64,000 nucleotides of DNA from Trichomonas vaginalis G3 (taxonomy: Eukaryota; Parabasalia; Trichomonadida; Trichomonadidae). Under the pieces are notes generated by a model. That model ran no database searches. It was given only the letters and a program-made list of their open reading frames with translations, and was not told the DNA's origin. The position numbers were made by a program, and so were the translations under genes. Position 1 is the first letter of the stretch. Each line of letters opens with the position of its first letter. The stretch lies in the NCBI RefSeq assembly GCF_026262505.1, contig NC_067206.1, positions 31,263,896 to 31,327,895 on the forward strand, read 5' to 3'. Below are positions 9,110 to 20,167 of the stretch, piece after piece.

Positions 9110-10039
9110 TTAATAAACACTAGAATTAGATGTGCGCTTAATCTTAAACGGCACAAGTATAACAGGTTGCTTTGAAAGGATTGAGAAGTGTCTTTGGCGA
9201 AAATGACCAGCCGTAACAGAAAGTTGCGAATTGGGTTTCACCAAACATGTACTCTTAAGCTGCTGGGATGAGGGTATCTCTGTAGGTTCTATTTTCAAAC
9301 AATTTTCAATAAAAGTCCATAAATCTTCAGGAATATCATTAATCATTTGTGGGCCGAATTCTATTTCTCGTAATATTGCATTTAAGTTCTTCCCTTTGAA
9401 TGGAATCTTTGAACTTGCAAGATAATAAATTGTTACACCGAGAACCCATATATCAGATTTAAATGGATCATTGGACTTATTTAATAATATTTCTGGTGAC
9501 ATAAAACAAAGAGAACCGCCGCATGGACCGACAGTACTTTTGTTTTTGAAATCATCGATATGGGAAAGTCCAAAGTCAGCTAATTTAACTCTTCCGAATT
9601 CATCAATAAGAATATTTGATGGTTTGATCTCGCAGTGTGCATAACCTAAATTATGCATGTAGGAAAGAGCATCTACGATTTGGTTAGCGTATTGCTTGCA
9701 TTTTTCGTAATTGACTCCATTCGGATACTTTTCAATAAAATCCTGGAGGCTTCCGCCATTGCAGTACTCTAATATGATAAATAAGAAATTATTTGAATTG
9801 AAAACATCGTACACGCAAACAATATTAGGGTGGTTGAATTTAGTTAAAGCCTCAACCTCCCTCTTATATGACATAAGGAAGGATTTATCGTAATCATCGT
9901 CCGGAACAACTTTGCAAACGAAGTTCATGTTATATTTAAGAGATCTAACTAAGTAACAGCAACCAAATCCGCCTTTGTTAATATATCCTAGGAAATTATA
10001 ATCTCTATGGTTAAGTATGTCTAATATGATTTCGCTCAT
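9110..10039 (-). CDS. Protein kinase with altered catalytic loop (HCE for HRD)
   Basis: A 309-residue eukaryotic-type Ser/Thr kinase domain. Visible elements in order: Gly loop NKGGFGCCYLV (about 21-31), VAIK-type lysine VCKVV (K43), catalytic loop YAHCEIKPSNIL (about 134-144), metal-binding DFG (LADFGLS, D155), activation segment ending FMSPEIL, and DIWVLGVTIY. The domain fills most of the protein, followed by a short basic tail. Against the canonical HRDxKPxN loop, Arg is Cys and the catalytic base Asp is Glu (residue 137). Lys and Asn of the loop and the DFG are kept, so ATP binding is likely while catalysis may be weak or absent. No signal peptide or membrane segment is seen. TCAATATAGTAAAATG precedes the coding region and may hold the transcription start. 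Confidence 0.9.
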   Translation of the reverse strand: MSEIILDILNHRDYNFLGYINKGGFGCCYLVRSLKYNMNFVCKVVPDDDYDKSFLMSYKREVEALTKFNHPNIVCVYDVFNSNNFLFIILEYCNGGSLQDFIEKYPNGVNYEKCKQYANQIVDALSYMHNLGYAHCEIKPSNILIDEFGRVKLADFGLSHIDDFKNKSTVGPCGGSLCFMSPEILLNKSNDPFKSDIWVLGVTIYYLASSKIPFKGKNLNAILREIEFGPQMINDIPEDLWTFIENCLKIEPTEIPSSQQLKSTCLVKPNSQLSVTAGHFRQRHFSILSKQPVILVPFKIKRTSNSSVY

Positions 10040-10765
10040 TTTACTATATTGATTAAATTCAATAGGTGCTTGTCAAAAGTTAACAAAATTTTCGATGAGA
10101 TTTTGAAAAATTTATTGTGCTCTGAAAAATTGAATATGCTATTTATTAAAACTTTGTAATTTTCATTAGCATACCAAGGAATATATTTTATATAATTGGC
10201 TAACGTGCTGATTGAATTTAAAATTTTTGAAATTAGGCTATAATTTCATATTATACATATGTGAAAAATATTTTAAAAATTTTTCGCTATCAAAAATTGA
10301 ATATAGTGAATCATTTTATATTATTCACTAATATTAATGTTAATAATCAACAATCATAAAATTTGAAAATTGAATAATTATGAATTGAATACTTCCAAAG
10401 ATTCAATATAAGTTCAATATGTATTTATTTATAGCTATGTGCAATTTTCAATTAAATTAATCCAACGACGATTTAATTTAAAAGTGGCTTTAATTGATTG
10501 TGAATATTTGTCAAATTTATTTGGGATAAATTTAGATTAAATACTAATTAACATGCAATATCCTGCATTTGTGTTATGACGTAAAAATTTGAGACTAAAC
10601 TTATGTAAAATTTCATTCAATTTATAAAATCAATTCCCTTGATGAATCAATCGTAAAATTTATTTGTTTTATCCTGACCAAAAATAACATGTCAAACTCA
10701 ATTTATGAATTTGAATATCGATAATCCAAAGCATAACTATCAAAAGCTTCAAAATAAATTTTACG
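10040..10765. other. AT-rich intergenic stretch upstream of the kinase
   Basis: About 0.7 kb with stops in all frames. It holds the kinase promoter region on its left edge. Nothing else is recognised. Confidence 0.45.
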
Positions 10766-10772
10766 TCTCAAG

Positions 10773-12261
10773 TAAGGATGTCAATTCGGAAAATTGTTTT
10801 CATTTTAGGAGAATATAATTTTCCATTTGGAAAATTTAAAAAGTGAGACGCGCAGGATTCGAACTTTTTTTAAAAGTTGATTTAAATATATTCTAGTGTG
10901 GATTCTAAGGATAATATCATATTTAAAATAAGAATATACTAGTTTAGGTGGTATAATTTTTTTCGATAAATTTGAGAGTGTGTACGTTTAGGGCATCAAA
11001 AGTGTCAATTCGCTCAGCGAAAGCTGAGCTAGCTTCGTTCTCGAAAGAATAGGGAAGGAGTGAAAGAGAGTGATACAGATGTTGACACATTCATATCATT
11101 TCAACAAATTTTGATCAAATTGAAATTCAATGAAATTCAATTCACTTCATATCCTTCAATCAGTACATTGACATCCTTCTACATCACAATGATAACTCGT
11201 GCATCAATAGTTCTACAACTAACTCAGAAAAAACAAGATTTTTACTTCCAGCTTACAGCTTTTAAAAAGTTTCGATGATAAAAATCACTCTACTCTTGTT
11301 TATCGATATGTTGTGATAGTAGGTAAACGTATTCTTATCGATATTAATAAAAATATTTTTACGAAAAATCTGAACCAATTACAGAGTTATTCATAAAGTT
11401 TATGATAACTGTAATTACTTTATCTTTGTTTAATATTTGAATAAACAATTTAATTTAATTTGCATAATTTTTTTTAGTTGAAAGACAGGAAACTTAGTTG
11501 AGTTTGTATTATTTTTATCGTTCAATTCATTGTATCAGTGAGTGATCCAGATATTTAAGATATTTACAAAAAATTTATTAATTTGATGAACAAATTTTAA
11601 TCAAAATAGCAAAAATCTATTTGATAGCTGTAAGCAAACAATAATTTTTATTTCAAGCAAAATCAATTATTTTCATCTAAACGTATAAAATTGTCAATTT
11701 TATGAGAATAAATTTAAAATCTCATGAAATATAAAGGAGAGTAATATTTTTCAATTTTCTTTTTTTCTTTGTCTCAAATATTTTCTGTTGGGAATTTTCT
11801 TGTTATCAAAAAATAATTTTAAGATTTGTTTATTTCATTACATACAATAAAATTTTAAAAACTCTATTTGTTCACAAGAAAATTTTTTCCCTTCATATGA
11901 AGAAACATTTTGTTCTCCATTTGATGCTGAGTCTAAATCTCGATTTTTGATTTTTCTTCTTTCCAAATTTCTTTTTTCCAAATTAGAAGTTTAATTCAAA
12001 TTTTCAATAGTTTATATATTTTCTCAAACCGTCTTAGATTTTCTCACTTTTTAGGGATTTTCTCTCAAAATATACAAAAATAGTAATATCAATACATGTG
12101 TCTAATATACTTTAAAACCATCGTGATAAAATTCCAAAATGAAGAGTTCTTCTCTCCAAATTTTTTTCAAAATCAAAAAATGAGATAAAAAAATACGTTT
12201 GGAAAATTCATTTTTAGCATTTTAGGAATTTTCTCACTTTTCTTCCAAATTGACATCCTTA
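10773..12261. mobile_element. 1.49-kb hAT-like MITE
   Basis: The ends are inverted repeats reading TAAGGATGTCAATTCGGAA on the left and the complement of TAAGGATGTCAATTTGGAA on the right. They are flanked by the direct duplication TCTCAAG (10766-10772 and 12262-12268), which can be extended to 8 bp. An 8-bp duplication with short inverted ends is the hAT pattern. The interior has no credible coding region; a 72-codon frame near 11060 looks random. It is probably non-autonomous. A short hairpin CTCAGCGAAAGCTGAG lies at about 11014-11029. Confidence 0.65.
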
Positions 12262-12268
12262 TCTCAAG

Positions 12269-13823
12269 TTTATATCATTCAACTTGTTATTTGTTTCCAA
12301 TTATTTTTTATAAATTGACAATCAGATTTTCGAAAATTTATCCTATAACTCTATTTCTCTTCTGGTTTCTTATTTTAACACCATAAGATTGCAGGAATTC
12401 TATAATTCTTTTAAATTATGATCAAAATAATCATATGATTTCCATTTTAAGTTTTCATAGAATATCCTTTCGTTGACGATATTGCCAATATTACACCGAA
12501 TAATAATTATAACTTTTATGAGCTTTTCACCCATAATTGATTTTCTCGATTTGGGAAAATTTGTTCTCATTGAAATGATATTGAAAATTCTGAATACTTT
12601 GATCTCAAGCGCCAATTGTCCTTCAATTTATCTTTTCCAGATTTCGATTTTTATTTTTCAATATTTCCCTAGCGATCAATAATCCAAAAGCAGCAATAAC
12701 GAAACCCAAAATATCAGAAAGCAAAGGGAGGGTTTGTCGATTTGCTCTCATTTACATATAATTCGATATTATAAAAGGTGACCAAACTATTTTTTGAAAG
12801 TCCGCCATAACTTTAATGGTACTATTTCAGCGTGTACAATGAATACAAAAATTCTAAGAGTGCCACATAAAATAGTACTTTAGACTTGAGTTAATGCTAC
12901 CAAGCAAATGTTAAAAAGATGACTTTAGTGTTTTGATAATCAAAGATTAAAATCATTATTGTCTAAATCAATAATCATAACGACAGAAGTTAATGTTTTT
13001 TCATAAGTGCTTTAAATCCACTTTTAAAAGTATACCTCAAAAATCAAAATATCAAAAAAAAATTGGCCGATAGGTTTGGCTTTAATTTTTGTCTGCTTTT
13101 ATGATTTGATATGGATGTTATAATTTTAAAAGTTGAGCCAAATTCACCAATAGATTTTTGAGATTTGCAAATACTCAATAATTTTCAGCGTGTTATCTTT
13201 TATTAAAAGAACTATTTGGTTTCAGTATCATATAAATTGATATTTACTTTCTATTTGAACCTTCATTTAGCTAATGATTTAATAATACAGATTTCATCTA
13301 GTCCTTATAAGAGAATTTTGAATTTGTTATAATAAAAAAACAAACAGATATAGCTTACACTTCTATAATAAAGATACCTTTTATAGAAATCAGTATGAAA
13401 TGTGTTTTGGCTTATTGGAAGCATATCAGACATAATCGCCATAATCAAAAAATCTATATACCCAATAAGTAATAAATTTGTCGATATAGATTTTCCATAA
13501 AATTAGTTTTTAGTCTGATCTTAAAATAAATTTAATTTTTTATAAAAAAAATCACATTTAAAAGTACCTTTTTAGTAGCTCGAAATCCTGTTGGTGGATT
13601 TCGGGCGTACTTCAAAATTAGCTTTTCTTCTACATATGCAAGCTATATTTTAAATATGGAGCAAATCGGATCGGCGAAAGGAGTTTAGTTACCTTTATAT
13701 TATATCACGATTTATCTTATTCGCCATGTTTTCATAGCATCTTACAAATGTGCTTTTTCAATTTACCATATTATCCATCTTAAGTCGATCAAGAAAATCA
13801 ATAAAAAGACGATAACATCCATT
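12269..13823. other. AT-rich intergenic stretch, no gene seen
   Basis: About 1.55 kb between the MITE and the exonuclease gene. No repeat, RNA gene or convincing coding frame is visible. Confidence 0.45.
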
Positions 13824-13834
13824 TCACTTCACAT
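13824..13834 (+). promoter_or_regulatory. Initiator-like element of the exonuclease gene
   Basis: TCACTTCACAT lies 15-25 bases before the ATG at 13849. It matches the TCA-pyrimidine-T/A initiator known to place transcription starts in this parasite, where 5' leaders are usually under 20 bases. Two overlapping TCAC cores are present. Confidence 0.55.
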
Positions 13835-13848
13835 TTTATTTTTTTGTG

Positions 13849-14997
13849 ATGAGTTATCCAGAAAGTACTCGAAAAATCACCAAGGAAGTCATGTTAGCCG
13901 AACCACATGTTCTCTGGGAGATAGGAAAAGTTGCTGAAGTTGAATATTTCCCAGATGAATTCGATAAATTAGTTTTAGAAAGTATTGACCATCCAGGATT
14001 CGAGAAAGCACTTGAATGGCTTGATGACGGCACTGATAGGATTGCAATCGACCTTGAATGGAAGCCTAACTTCGATAAAACTCGTGGTGAATATCCAGCA
14101 TCAGTATTTCAGATGGCAACACCACATAAAATCGTTGTTTTGAGGCATCCAGCCGATCTCCCTGGCAATGAAATCCTCAAAAAGTTCTTGATGACACATA
14201 AATTCATTGCTAAAGGCTGCAAGACAGATCGTACAAAGATGCAACAGAAATTTGGACCAGATTTCAGTATTGATTTACTTGATTTCGAAAGATTATACCT
14301 TATTCCTAATGGATTTTCATCCAACTTCGATGCTATGGTTGTAGAATTCTATAAGAATTCAAGTATTGAATTCAAAGATAAAAACGTCACATGCTCCAAC
14401 TGGCAAGCTGATGTTCTTACTACACAGCAGGTTTTATATGCTGGTTTCGATGCAACAGCGCTTATGAAATCTTATATCAACGCTGTTAAGAGATATCCTA
14501 ACGCCATTGAAGATTTCTTGAATAGATCTAAGACAAAGGCCGATAATCAATCCAAGGAAGCGAAGAACTTAAGAAATAAGAAGCATAAATCCGAATTATA
14601 CGAACACTTCAGAGGATACTTGAATGAAATGATGCCTCTTAATGCAGGTAAGGCATACTGGCTATCTAGAAACTTCTGGCCTCTTTTCAACAAGAAAGAG
14701 AAGGAACATCCAGAAAATATCCTTCCAAACTCCGCAGAATTCGGTTTGACAACAATGAGAGGTCCTGTTTTCGAATTACTTTGCCAGATAAAGGGAGTTG
14801 ATATGTCTTCAATGGATTTCGCTCAGAAATTAAAATTCTGGGATCAAAACGCTTCAAAGAGAGAATTAATGATGAGCCAAATGCTCGACACATACAGAGT
14901 TCTCGGTGTCGGCCCTTACGAAGCAATGCAAGGCGTTCAAGACACTCTCGAGATTATGAAGGAGAATAAGATTCCTCTTCCATTCGATCTCGTTTGA
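13849..14997 (+). CDS. DEDDy-type 3'-5' exonuclease (RNase D/WRN family)
   Basis: A 382-residue protein from ATG at 13849. The DnaQ-fold exonuclease domain occupies about residues 55-215. Exo I is IAIDLEW (D68, E70), the Exo II region is KFIAKGCKTDRTKMQ (candidate D127), and Exo III is VLYAGFDATAL (Y197, D201), which gives the DEDDy signature of the RNase D/WRN exonuclease group. These enzymes remove nucleotides from the 3' ends of RNA or DNA; substrate and compartment cannot be told here. After a basic linker (SKTKADNQSKEAKNLRNKKHK) comes a second, unrecognised region of about 150 residues. There is no HRDC or helicase domain. Base composition is richer in C and G than the flanks, as in well-expressed host genes. 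An initiator-like TCAC sits just upstream. Confidence 0.85.
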   Translation: MSYPESTRKITKEVMLAEPHVLWEIGKVAEVEYFPDEFDKLVLESIDHPGFEKALEWLDDGTDRIAIDLEWKPNFDKTRGEYPASVFQMATPHKIVVLRHPADLPGNEILKKFLMTHKFIAKGCKTDRTKMQQKFGPDFSIDLLDFERLYLIPNGFSSNFDAMVVEFYKNSSIEFKDKNVTCSNWQADVLTTQQVLYAGFDATALMKSYINAVKRYPNAIEDFLNRSKTKADNQSKEAKNLRNKKHKSELYEHFRGYLNEMMPLNAGKAYWLSRNFWPLFNKKEKEHPENILPNSAEFGLTTMRGPVFELLCQIKGVDMSSMDFAQKLKFWDQNASKRELMMSQMLDTYRVLGVGPYEAMQGVQDTLEIMKENKIPLPFDLV

Positions 14998-15546
14998 GAA
15001 AATATCTATTTTATTAAATAATTCCTAGTTTATTTATATTTCATTGAATTTACTCAAAATTCTTTGAAAATTTTGCCTTTTTTAAGTATATAAGCGTCGT
15101 AAGCATCATAACGAATAATAGTAAATGTTAAATAATTTAGTGAAATAAAAATGATTTATAATAACTTTCTTTCTAATAATACATTTTAAATTAGAAAATT
15201 GGGCCATGAAACTTGGAATACCAAATTAATTGAGAGAGGATATCAGTATATCTCACTTAAGAACTCGTCAATTCTATATAATGGGAGATATACTGAACCA
15301 TGTTTTCTTCATATTGACCAATTAAATGAATATAGTTTCCTACACATTATTTAAACTTTAAAGATGAGCATGAAATAAAAACATTATATCCAAAAATCAA
15401 AAAAGTTTGCAATGTTAATTAATTTTATCTCATGAAATTTTTATCAGGCATATGAGATCGCATCATTTAAAACCAAAGTTTATTGAATTGTGCGCTTTCC
15501 CCAAGAAATCCAAACTATATACATTTATTCATACATGATCATGATT
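14998..15546. other. Intergenic stretch with one short protein-like frame
   Basis: Mostly AT-rich. A plus-strand frame from about 15196 to 15354 reads HETWNTKLIERGYQYISLK and later RYTEPCFLHIDQLNEYSF, which looks less random than its surroundings. It may be a remnant of a protein gene but is too short to assign. Confidence 0.3.
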
Positions 15547-16767
15547 TTATACTCCGATAGAAATCAAAAATTCACTGATATCACCACTTGCAAGTGAAAG
15601 TGCAGTTTTTCCATCATTAGTCTTTGCATCTTTATCAGCTCCAACAGAGATAAGATATTGAACAACTTCAAGATGACCATATTTTGATGCTTTAATGAGT
15701 GGAGTATATCTATAATCATCCTTTGCTTCTTTATCAGCACCAACAGAGATAAGATATTGAACAACTTCAAGATGACCTTCTTCTGATGCACAAAGGAGCG
15801 GAGTCCATCCATCATCGTCTTTTGCTTCTTTATCAGCACCAACAGAGATAAGATATTTAACAACTTCAAGATGTCCATATTCTGATGCACAAATGAGTGG
15901 AGTTTCTTCTTCATTATTCTTTACTTCTTTATCAGCTCCAACAGAGATAAGATATTTAACAACTTCGAGGTGTCCATAACTTGATGCGCAGATGAGTGGA
16001 GTATTTCCATCTTTATTCTTTGTTTTTTTATCAGCTCCAACAGAAATAAGATATTTCACAACTTCAAGATGGCCTTCTATTGATGCATAAATGAGTGGAG
16101 AACATTCATGATCATCTTCTATATCTTCATCGCATCCATTTTCTATGAGTGATTTAACAAGGTTGAGATTTCTTTTTTTGCATGCAATATGAAGTATATT
16201 TCTTTGATTACCAAGTACTGAATTTTTAAAAGGAACTATTTCCCAAAGACCTTCTTCACAAGCTTTTGAAATCATTCTTTGATTTCCTTGAGATGAAAGC
16301 TCATCAAAGAAATTGTAAATGCATTTAATATCATCAGAATTCATAAGTTCTCGTATTTTTGACAGAATTTCTGTTTCATTGTTTTCTTTAATTGATTTTG
16401 GTTTCGAATTTGGGAGTTGCTCCTCCGAAGAAGGTAATCTTTTTCCCAATTGTATTAAAAGGTCAATAGCTCCATCAAGTATTTTCAGTTTCATGAATTC
16501 TCTGACTGATTTAAGAAGTGTAATGACTTCTCCAAGGTTTCGTGTTATAATATTTGCATTTCGTGTGGAAAAATATAGTTTATTTGCATTGACTGTAGAA
16601 TGCGCTTGTTTCAGAATATTAATGAAGTCATTAGTTGATAAATTTGCGAAACTCATGATTTGATTGATGTCGTCGATTTCGAATGTAGTAAATAACTTAT
16701 TGTCGTCAATGTAATCCTCGAGGTGAGACCCAATGTATTCAAAATTAAGTTGAATCCCTTTGCTCAT
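15547..16767 (-). CDS. Ankyrin repeat protein
   Basis: A 406-residue protein from ATG at 16765-16767. Residues 1 to about 190 form a helical N-terminal region without a named domain that I can assign. From about residue 191 come about seven ankyrin repeats of 33 residues: one diverged (NILHIACKKRNLNLVKSLIE), five nearly identical (core GHLEVVKYLISVGADK), and a short final cap ending EFLISIGV. The 99-bp DNA units are almost the same, so the repeats have been amplified or homogenised recently. Ankyrin stacks bind proteins; the partner is unknown. There is no signal peptide or membrane segment. Such repeat proteins form one of the largest families in this parasite. Confidence 0.92.
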   Translation of the reverse strand: MSKGIQLNFEYIGSHLEDYIDDNKLFTTFEIDDINQIMSFANLSTNDFINILKQAHSTVNANKLYFSTRNANIITRNLGEVITLLKSVREFMKLKILDGAIDLLIQLGKRLPSSEEQLPNSKPKSIKENNETEILSKIRELMNSDDIKCIYNFFDELSSQGNQRMISKACEEGLWEIVPFKNSVLGNQRNILHIACKKRNLNLVKSLIENGCDEDIEDDHECSPLIYASIEGHLEVVKYLISVGADKKTKNKDGNTPLICASSYGHLEVVKYLISVGADKEVKNNEEETPLICASEYGHLEVVKYLISVGADKEAKDDDGWTPLLCASEEGHLEVVQYLISVGADKEAKDDYRYTPLIKASKYGHLEVVQYLISVGADKDAKTNDGKTALSLASGDISEFLISIGV

Positions 16768-17586
16768 TATAAAAATTTAATTTGTCGTAACTTTACAAAA
16801 GTCAAAATTTTTGAATCTGATAATTTTTTTTTAATATTTTAACCTGTATCATTCTTTTACTATATATTCTTGATTGCATTCAACAAAGTAGAATTTGGGA
16901 CTTTAATTATCAAAATTCTTATTCACATTGTTGGCTTTTGTCTCGGAAGAAAGATACATATAGTGCTTTTGGGGGGTGAAAAAGAAGTCCTATACAAATT
17001 TCGATTCAAACACATTAAAATGTTATGATTTTTTCTTATTCATAACATTGCAATACCTAAAGATATCCATTCATATTTTATTATAATCCTTTAAGGCATA
17101 CAAAAAAGTCTTTTAAGACTATGATATAAAATATAGAGATTTTTTTTTGATTGATTGAAAAATCAGCGAATCCTTCATATCAGACTTAAAACTTACTAAT
17201 ATTTGCTATCAAATATGTTCTAATCATTTAATAGTATGCATCTCCTTTTCCAATTCAAGATGTACAGGTATTTTTGGTTGAAAAAAAGTAAAAATTACAT
17301 TATGGTAAAATATCCTACATCAGAAAAGTGACAAAGGATTTCGGAATCATAAAGGATAAGCAAAAATTATTCCAAACTCAGAAATGAGCATTAAGCAACA
17401 AAAAAAGTTATAATTAAATAGCAAGGGTACATGACTGAGAAAATTTTCAAAATTTCAATTTTTTTGATTCAAAAAGACAGATTCATGTGTAAGTACAGTC
17501 TAACCTTTACTGTTGAGAAAGAAAAATTGCTTGAAATTGATAATAATAAATTAACTTATCGATTTTTACTTTTGCTATTTATAAAT
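16768..17586. other. Intergenic stretch, no gene seen
   Basis: AT-rich. A solitary AGAAAAGTGACAAAGG at about 17325 resembles the motif found at the ends of several transposons in this window. An open frame near 17431-17745 on the plus strand overlaps the next gene in antisense and is not credible. Confidence 0.4.
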
Positions 17587-18045
17587 TTACTGTGTAGCTT
17601 CATTAACAGGCTCCTTTGGTTGTTCTTCCTTTGGCTGCTCCTCTTTTGGTGGTTCCTCTGCAGCTGGTTTTTCAGAAGTCATTTTATTTTTAACTTCGTG
17701 GTATTTCTCGGAGGTCTTATTGGCAACAGCAGTTGCAGTCTCTGAAATCTTTGCAGAGGCTGTATGGATTCCTGCCTCAACCTTTGTTGTAACTGGTTGA
17801 ATTGCTTTATTAATCTTGTTACCAGCAATAGATAATGTTTGGCTAAGAGAATCTAAGAATCCTGTTGGTTTTTCACCAGGAAGCTGAACTAATGGTTGTC
17901 CAGCTTGATAAATTCTAGTATCTTCATTTGAAACGTAAATTGGAAGATACATAAGTTGATACCTGATTGCTCCATTCATTTCTGTCATTGGATAAACAGC
18001 CATAGCTTGTGGAGCTCCTTCTTGATGTGCAGGTTCTGCAGACAT
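17587..18045 (-). CDS. Small hypothetical protein with Glu/Lys/Pro-rich tail
   Basis: A 152-residue protein from ATG at 18043-18045. The N-terminal half (SAEPAHQEGAPQAMAVYPM, then YQLMYLPIYVSNEDTRIYQ) is of no known domain. The middle (SIAGNKINKAIQPVTTKVEA, then ASAKISETATAVANKTSEKY) is Ala/Thr/Lys-rich with the 11-residue look of an amphipathic helix, reminiscent of LEA or apolipoprotein-like repeats. The tail is low-complexity with KEEQP repeated. There is no signal peptide or membrane segment. The codon use is host-like and biased to C-ending codons, which suggests good expression. Function unknown. Confidence 0.75.
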   Translation of the reverse strand: MSAEPAHQEGAPQAMAVYPMTEMNGAIRYQLMYLPIYVSNEDTRIYQAGQPLVQLPGEKPTGFLDSLSQTLSIAGNKINKAIQPVTTKVEAGIHTASAKISETATAVANKTSEKYHEVKNKMTSEKPAAEEPPKEEQPKEEQPKEPVNEATQ

Positions 18046-18046
18046 T

Positions 18047-18054
18047 TTTATGAT
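18047..18054 (-). promoter_or_regulatory. Initiator-like TCATA upstream of the small protein gene
   Basis: On the minus strand, TCATAAAAATG places an initiator core (TCA-T-A) only a few bases before the start codon, within the very short leaders typical of this parasite. Confidence 0.35.
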
Positions 18055-18345
18055 AAAAAAATTTCAAATTGTAAAGTTTACATTTATTATTTCGGTGATT
18101 TTTGAATAATTTAACACATATGTATTTGATGATAGATTTTATTTCATGCTAAATTGAAATAAGCCGAAAATTTATTGTTCATTTCACTTTTATACCATTA
18201 TGCTTATTGTATTGTATTAATGAATTTCAAAGTTAATTCAGTAAAAATCTCAAATTTTGAATAGATAAAAAGTTGTAAATTTTTCAATTTATCGTAGGAA
18301 ATTATATATTTGTTATAATTATTTTCCTAAGATAAATTGAAGAAA

Positions 18346-20167
18346 GTACATGCACGAAAAGTGACAATCTCTTCTTTTTTCCTAGGGTTACTGATTGCTT
18401 CCTTTCTGCTCTTCATGCCAGAAATGGAAGAAATGATTGGTGCAGAATGATTTATTACTCAAATTGGCAACTATCTTGTAATATACAATTCGTTGCATTG
18501 TCAGTTATTATCCCACATTATTCAATTTAAGTTCAACCTCGTTAATTTAAATCATATTGCAGTGGTACCATCGTGTTGAGATAAGACCAAGATTACACAT
18601 GTTAAAACCACACATTAAAAATCGAAATTTTGCATCTCCAAAATGGAACGACAGAATTCCTCGTAATTTTGGCTTTCTACGCACCTTATGATACATATTC
18701 AAATTACTTGAATATAGAAAAAGTTACTAAGATTTGAGGAAATTTTTGCAATAATAAATTAAAAATCGGTTTTATTATATAAGTTACTTATGAATTAAAA
18801 TTACCTCTATAATTAGTGTACAGTGCCTCACATAATCTTTGGATATTTCTGATTTCAAATTTATACATTTTGATTGGAATATTCATAACTCAAAACTAGA
18901 TGATAATTACTACATTTATGCGAATACAGTACGTATCCATTCATCTATTTACTTGTTGTTGTTGAAATAAAAACATTATTATTTTACTATCTTAAAATAA
19001 GAATTTTGTTGTGTTATTAATATTTTTATCAAAAATGATGACATTATATCAACCATTAAATGAAGTTTTATCAAATTCGATATCAAAATCAAAAATCAGA
19101 TGTTTTTTATGAGTAAAAACGTGTTAATTAGGCGATTTGACTAATTATACATTACATTTATTTTCCAAATTTTTTTTGAAATTGATTTTTTCAAGAGAAA
19201 AATTAATTTTTTGATTTTCATTTTTGAATTTTTGAATTTTTTTTGGAATTTTGAGTTGATCAATTAAGCAGAATGAGTTATGGGAATGCTTTAAACATCT
19301 CACAATGTGATGAATTAAAGATGAATCTTAAAAAAATTACTTTAAATCACAAAAATCATCCTTATTATCATTTGTTCCAAAAAGGATAGTACTAAGTATT
19401 GATAAACCATGATCTATATTAGTAAAATACTTGAATAAAAAGTATAAAAGTAAAGTTTTTATTCGTTTTTATATTAGATTTAAACGAAAACATGTTTCAT
19501 ATTAATATCTTAGTCGACAGATGAGATTTTATTCGTATTTGTTAGCATTCAGTAGACATTCTAATATTGAATTTTAAATTTTACTTAAAATTATTAATAA
19601 ATGTGAGGTTTTGCTTCGATTTCTGATTAATTTGATTAAATTGTCTCGACATGCATCTTGAATAATATCGTTTCTTGAGGAACTCCAAGATTTTCAAGAG
19701 ACTTCTTGCGATATTTGATAAATGATAAGAACTCTCATTTACGAAAAAAGGTTTATTGAATATAAAATATTTCTGTAATGACTCATTTTCATTATACTAT
19801 TTTCAGTCAAATCCTCAAAAGTTAATATTCAAATCTCTTATTTAGCTGAGAAACTGGATACTACATAATGGATCATATTTATGTAAGCTGGAAATGGTAT
19901 AGTTACATTCAAAAGCCCCAATTCTGCTTCAATTTGAAATTCAGAATATGAATATTGATGTTCACTTATATTTGAAATTACATTTGATATTTAAATCATA
20001 ATTTGATGATTAATTGATAAAAATTATAGAAATTAAAATCAATTATGAAATTTTATTCTCTTGATAACTTTTCAAAATAAGATCATATTATTCATATTTG
20101 GAGCCTACTGATTCTAAATATCCTATTTATTTGAAAATCTATCGTTTAGAACTCTCGCGAATGTTCC
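18346..20167 (+). mobile_element. 1.82-kb non-autonomous DNA transposon, left copy
   Basis: It begins GTACATGCACGAAAAGTGACA and ends CTCTCGCGAATGTTCC, so the termini are inverted versions of one motif. The whole unit recurs in opposite orientation at 22252-24072 (1,821 bp against 1,822 bp), with only scattered differences visible along the arms. No coding frame is present in either copy. No clear target duplication is seen around this copy. Confidence 0.75.

Noticed and set aside
10836-10855. tRNA-like fragment GCGCAGGATTCGAAC
   Set aside because: Its complement resembles only a T arm and acceptor end. No D or anticodon arm is present on either strand.
11060-11278. 72-codon frame inside the hAT-like MITE
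   Set aside because: No motif, low-complexity Ile/Phe/Gln content typical of AT-rich random frames, and no homology recognised.
15196-15354. Possible HNH or other gene remnant on the plus strand
   Set aside because: About 50 codons look protein-like, but there is no start codon, motif or recognisable family. Noted only in the intergenic entry.
15564-15914. Second frame through the ankyrin repeats
   Set aside because: The 99-bp periodicity keeps alternate frames open. The ankyrin frame explains the sequence fully.
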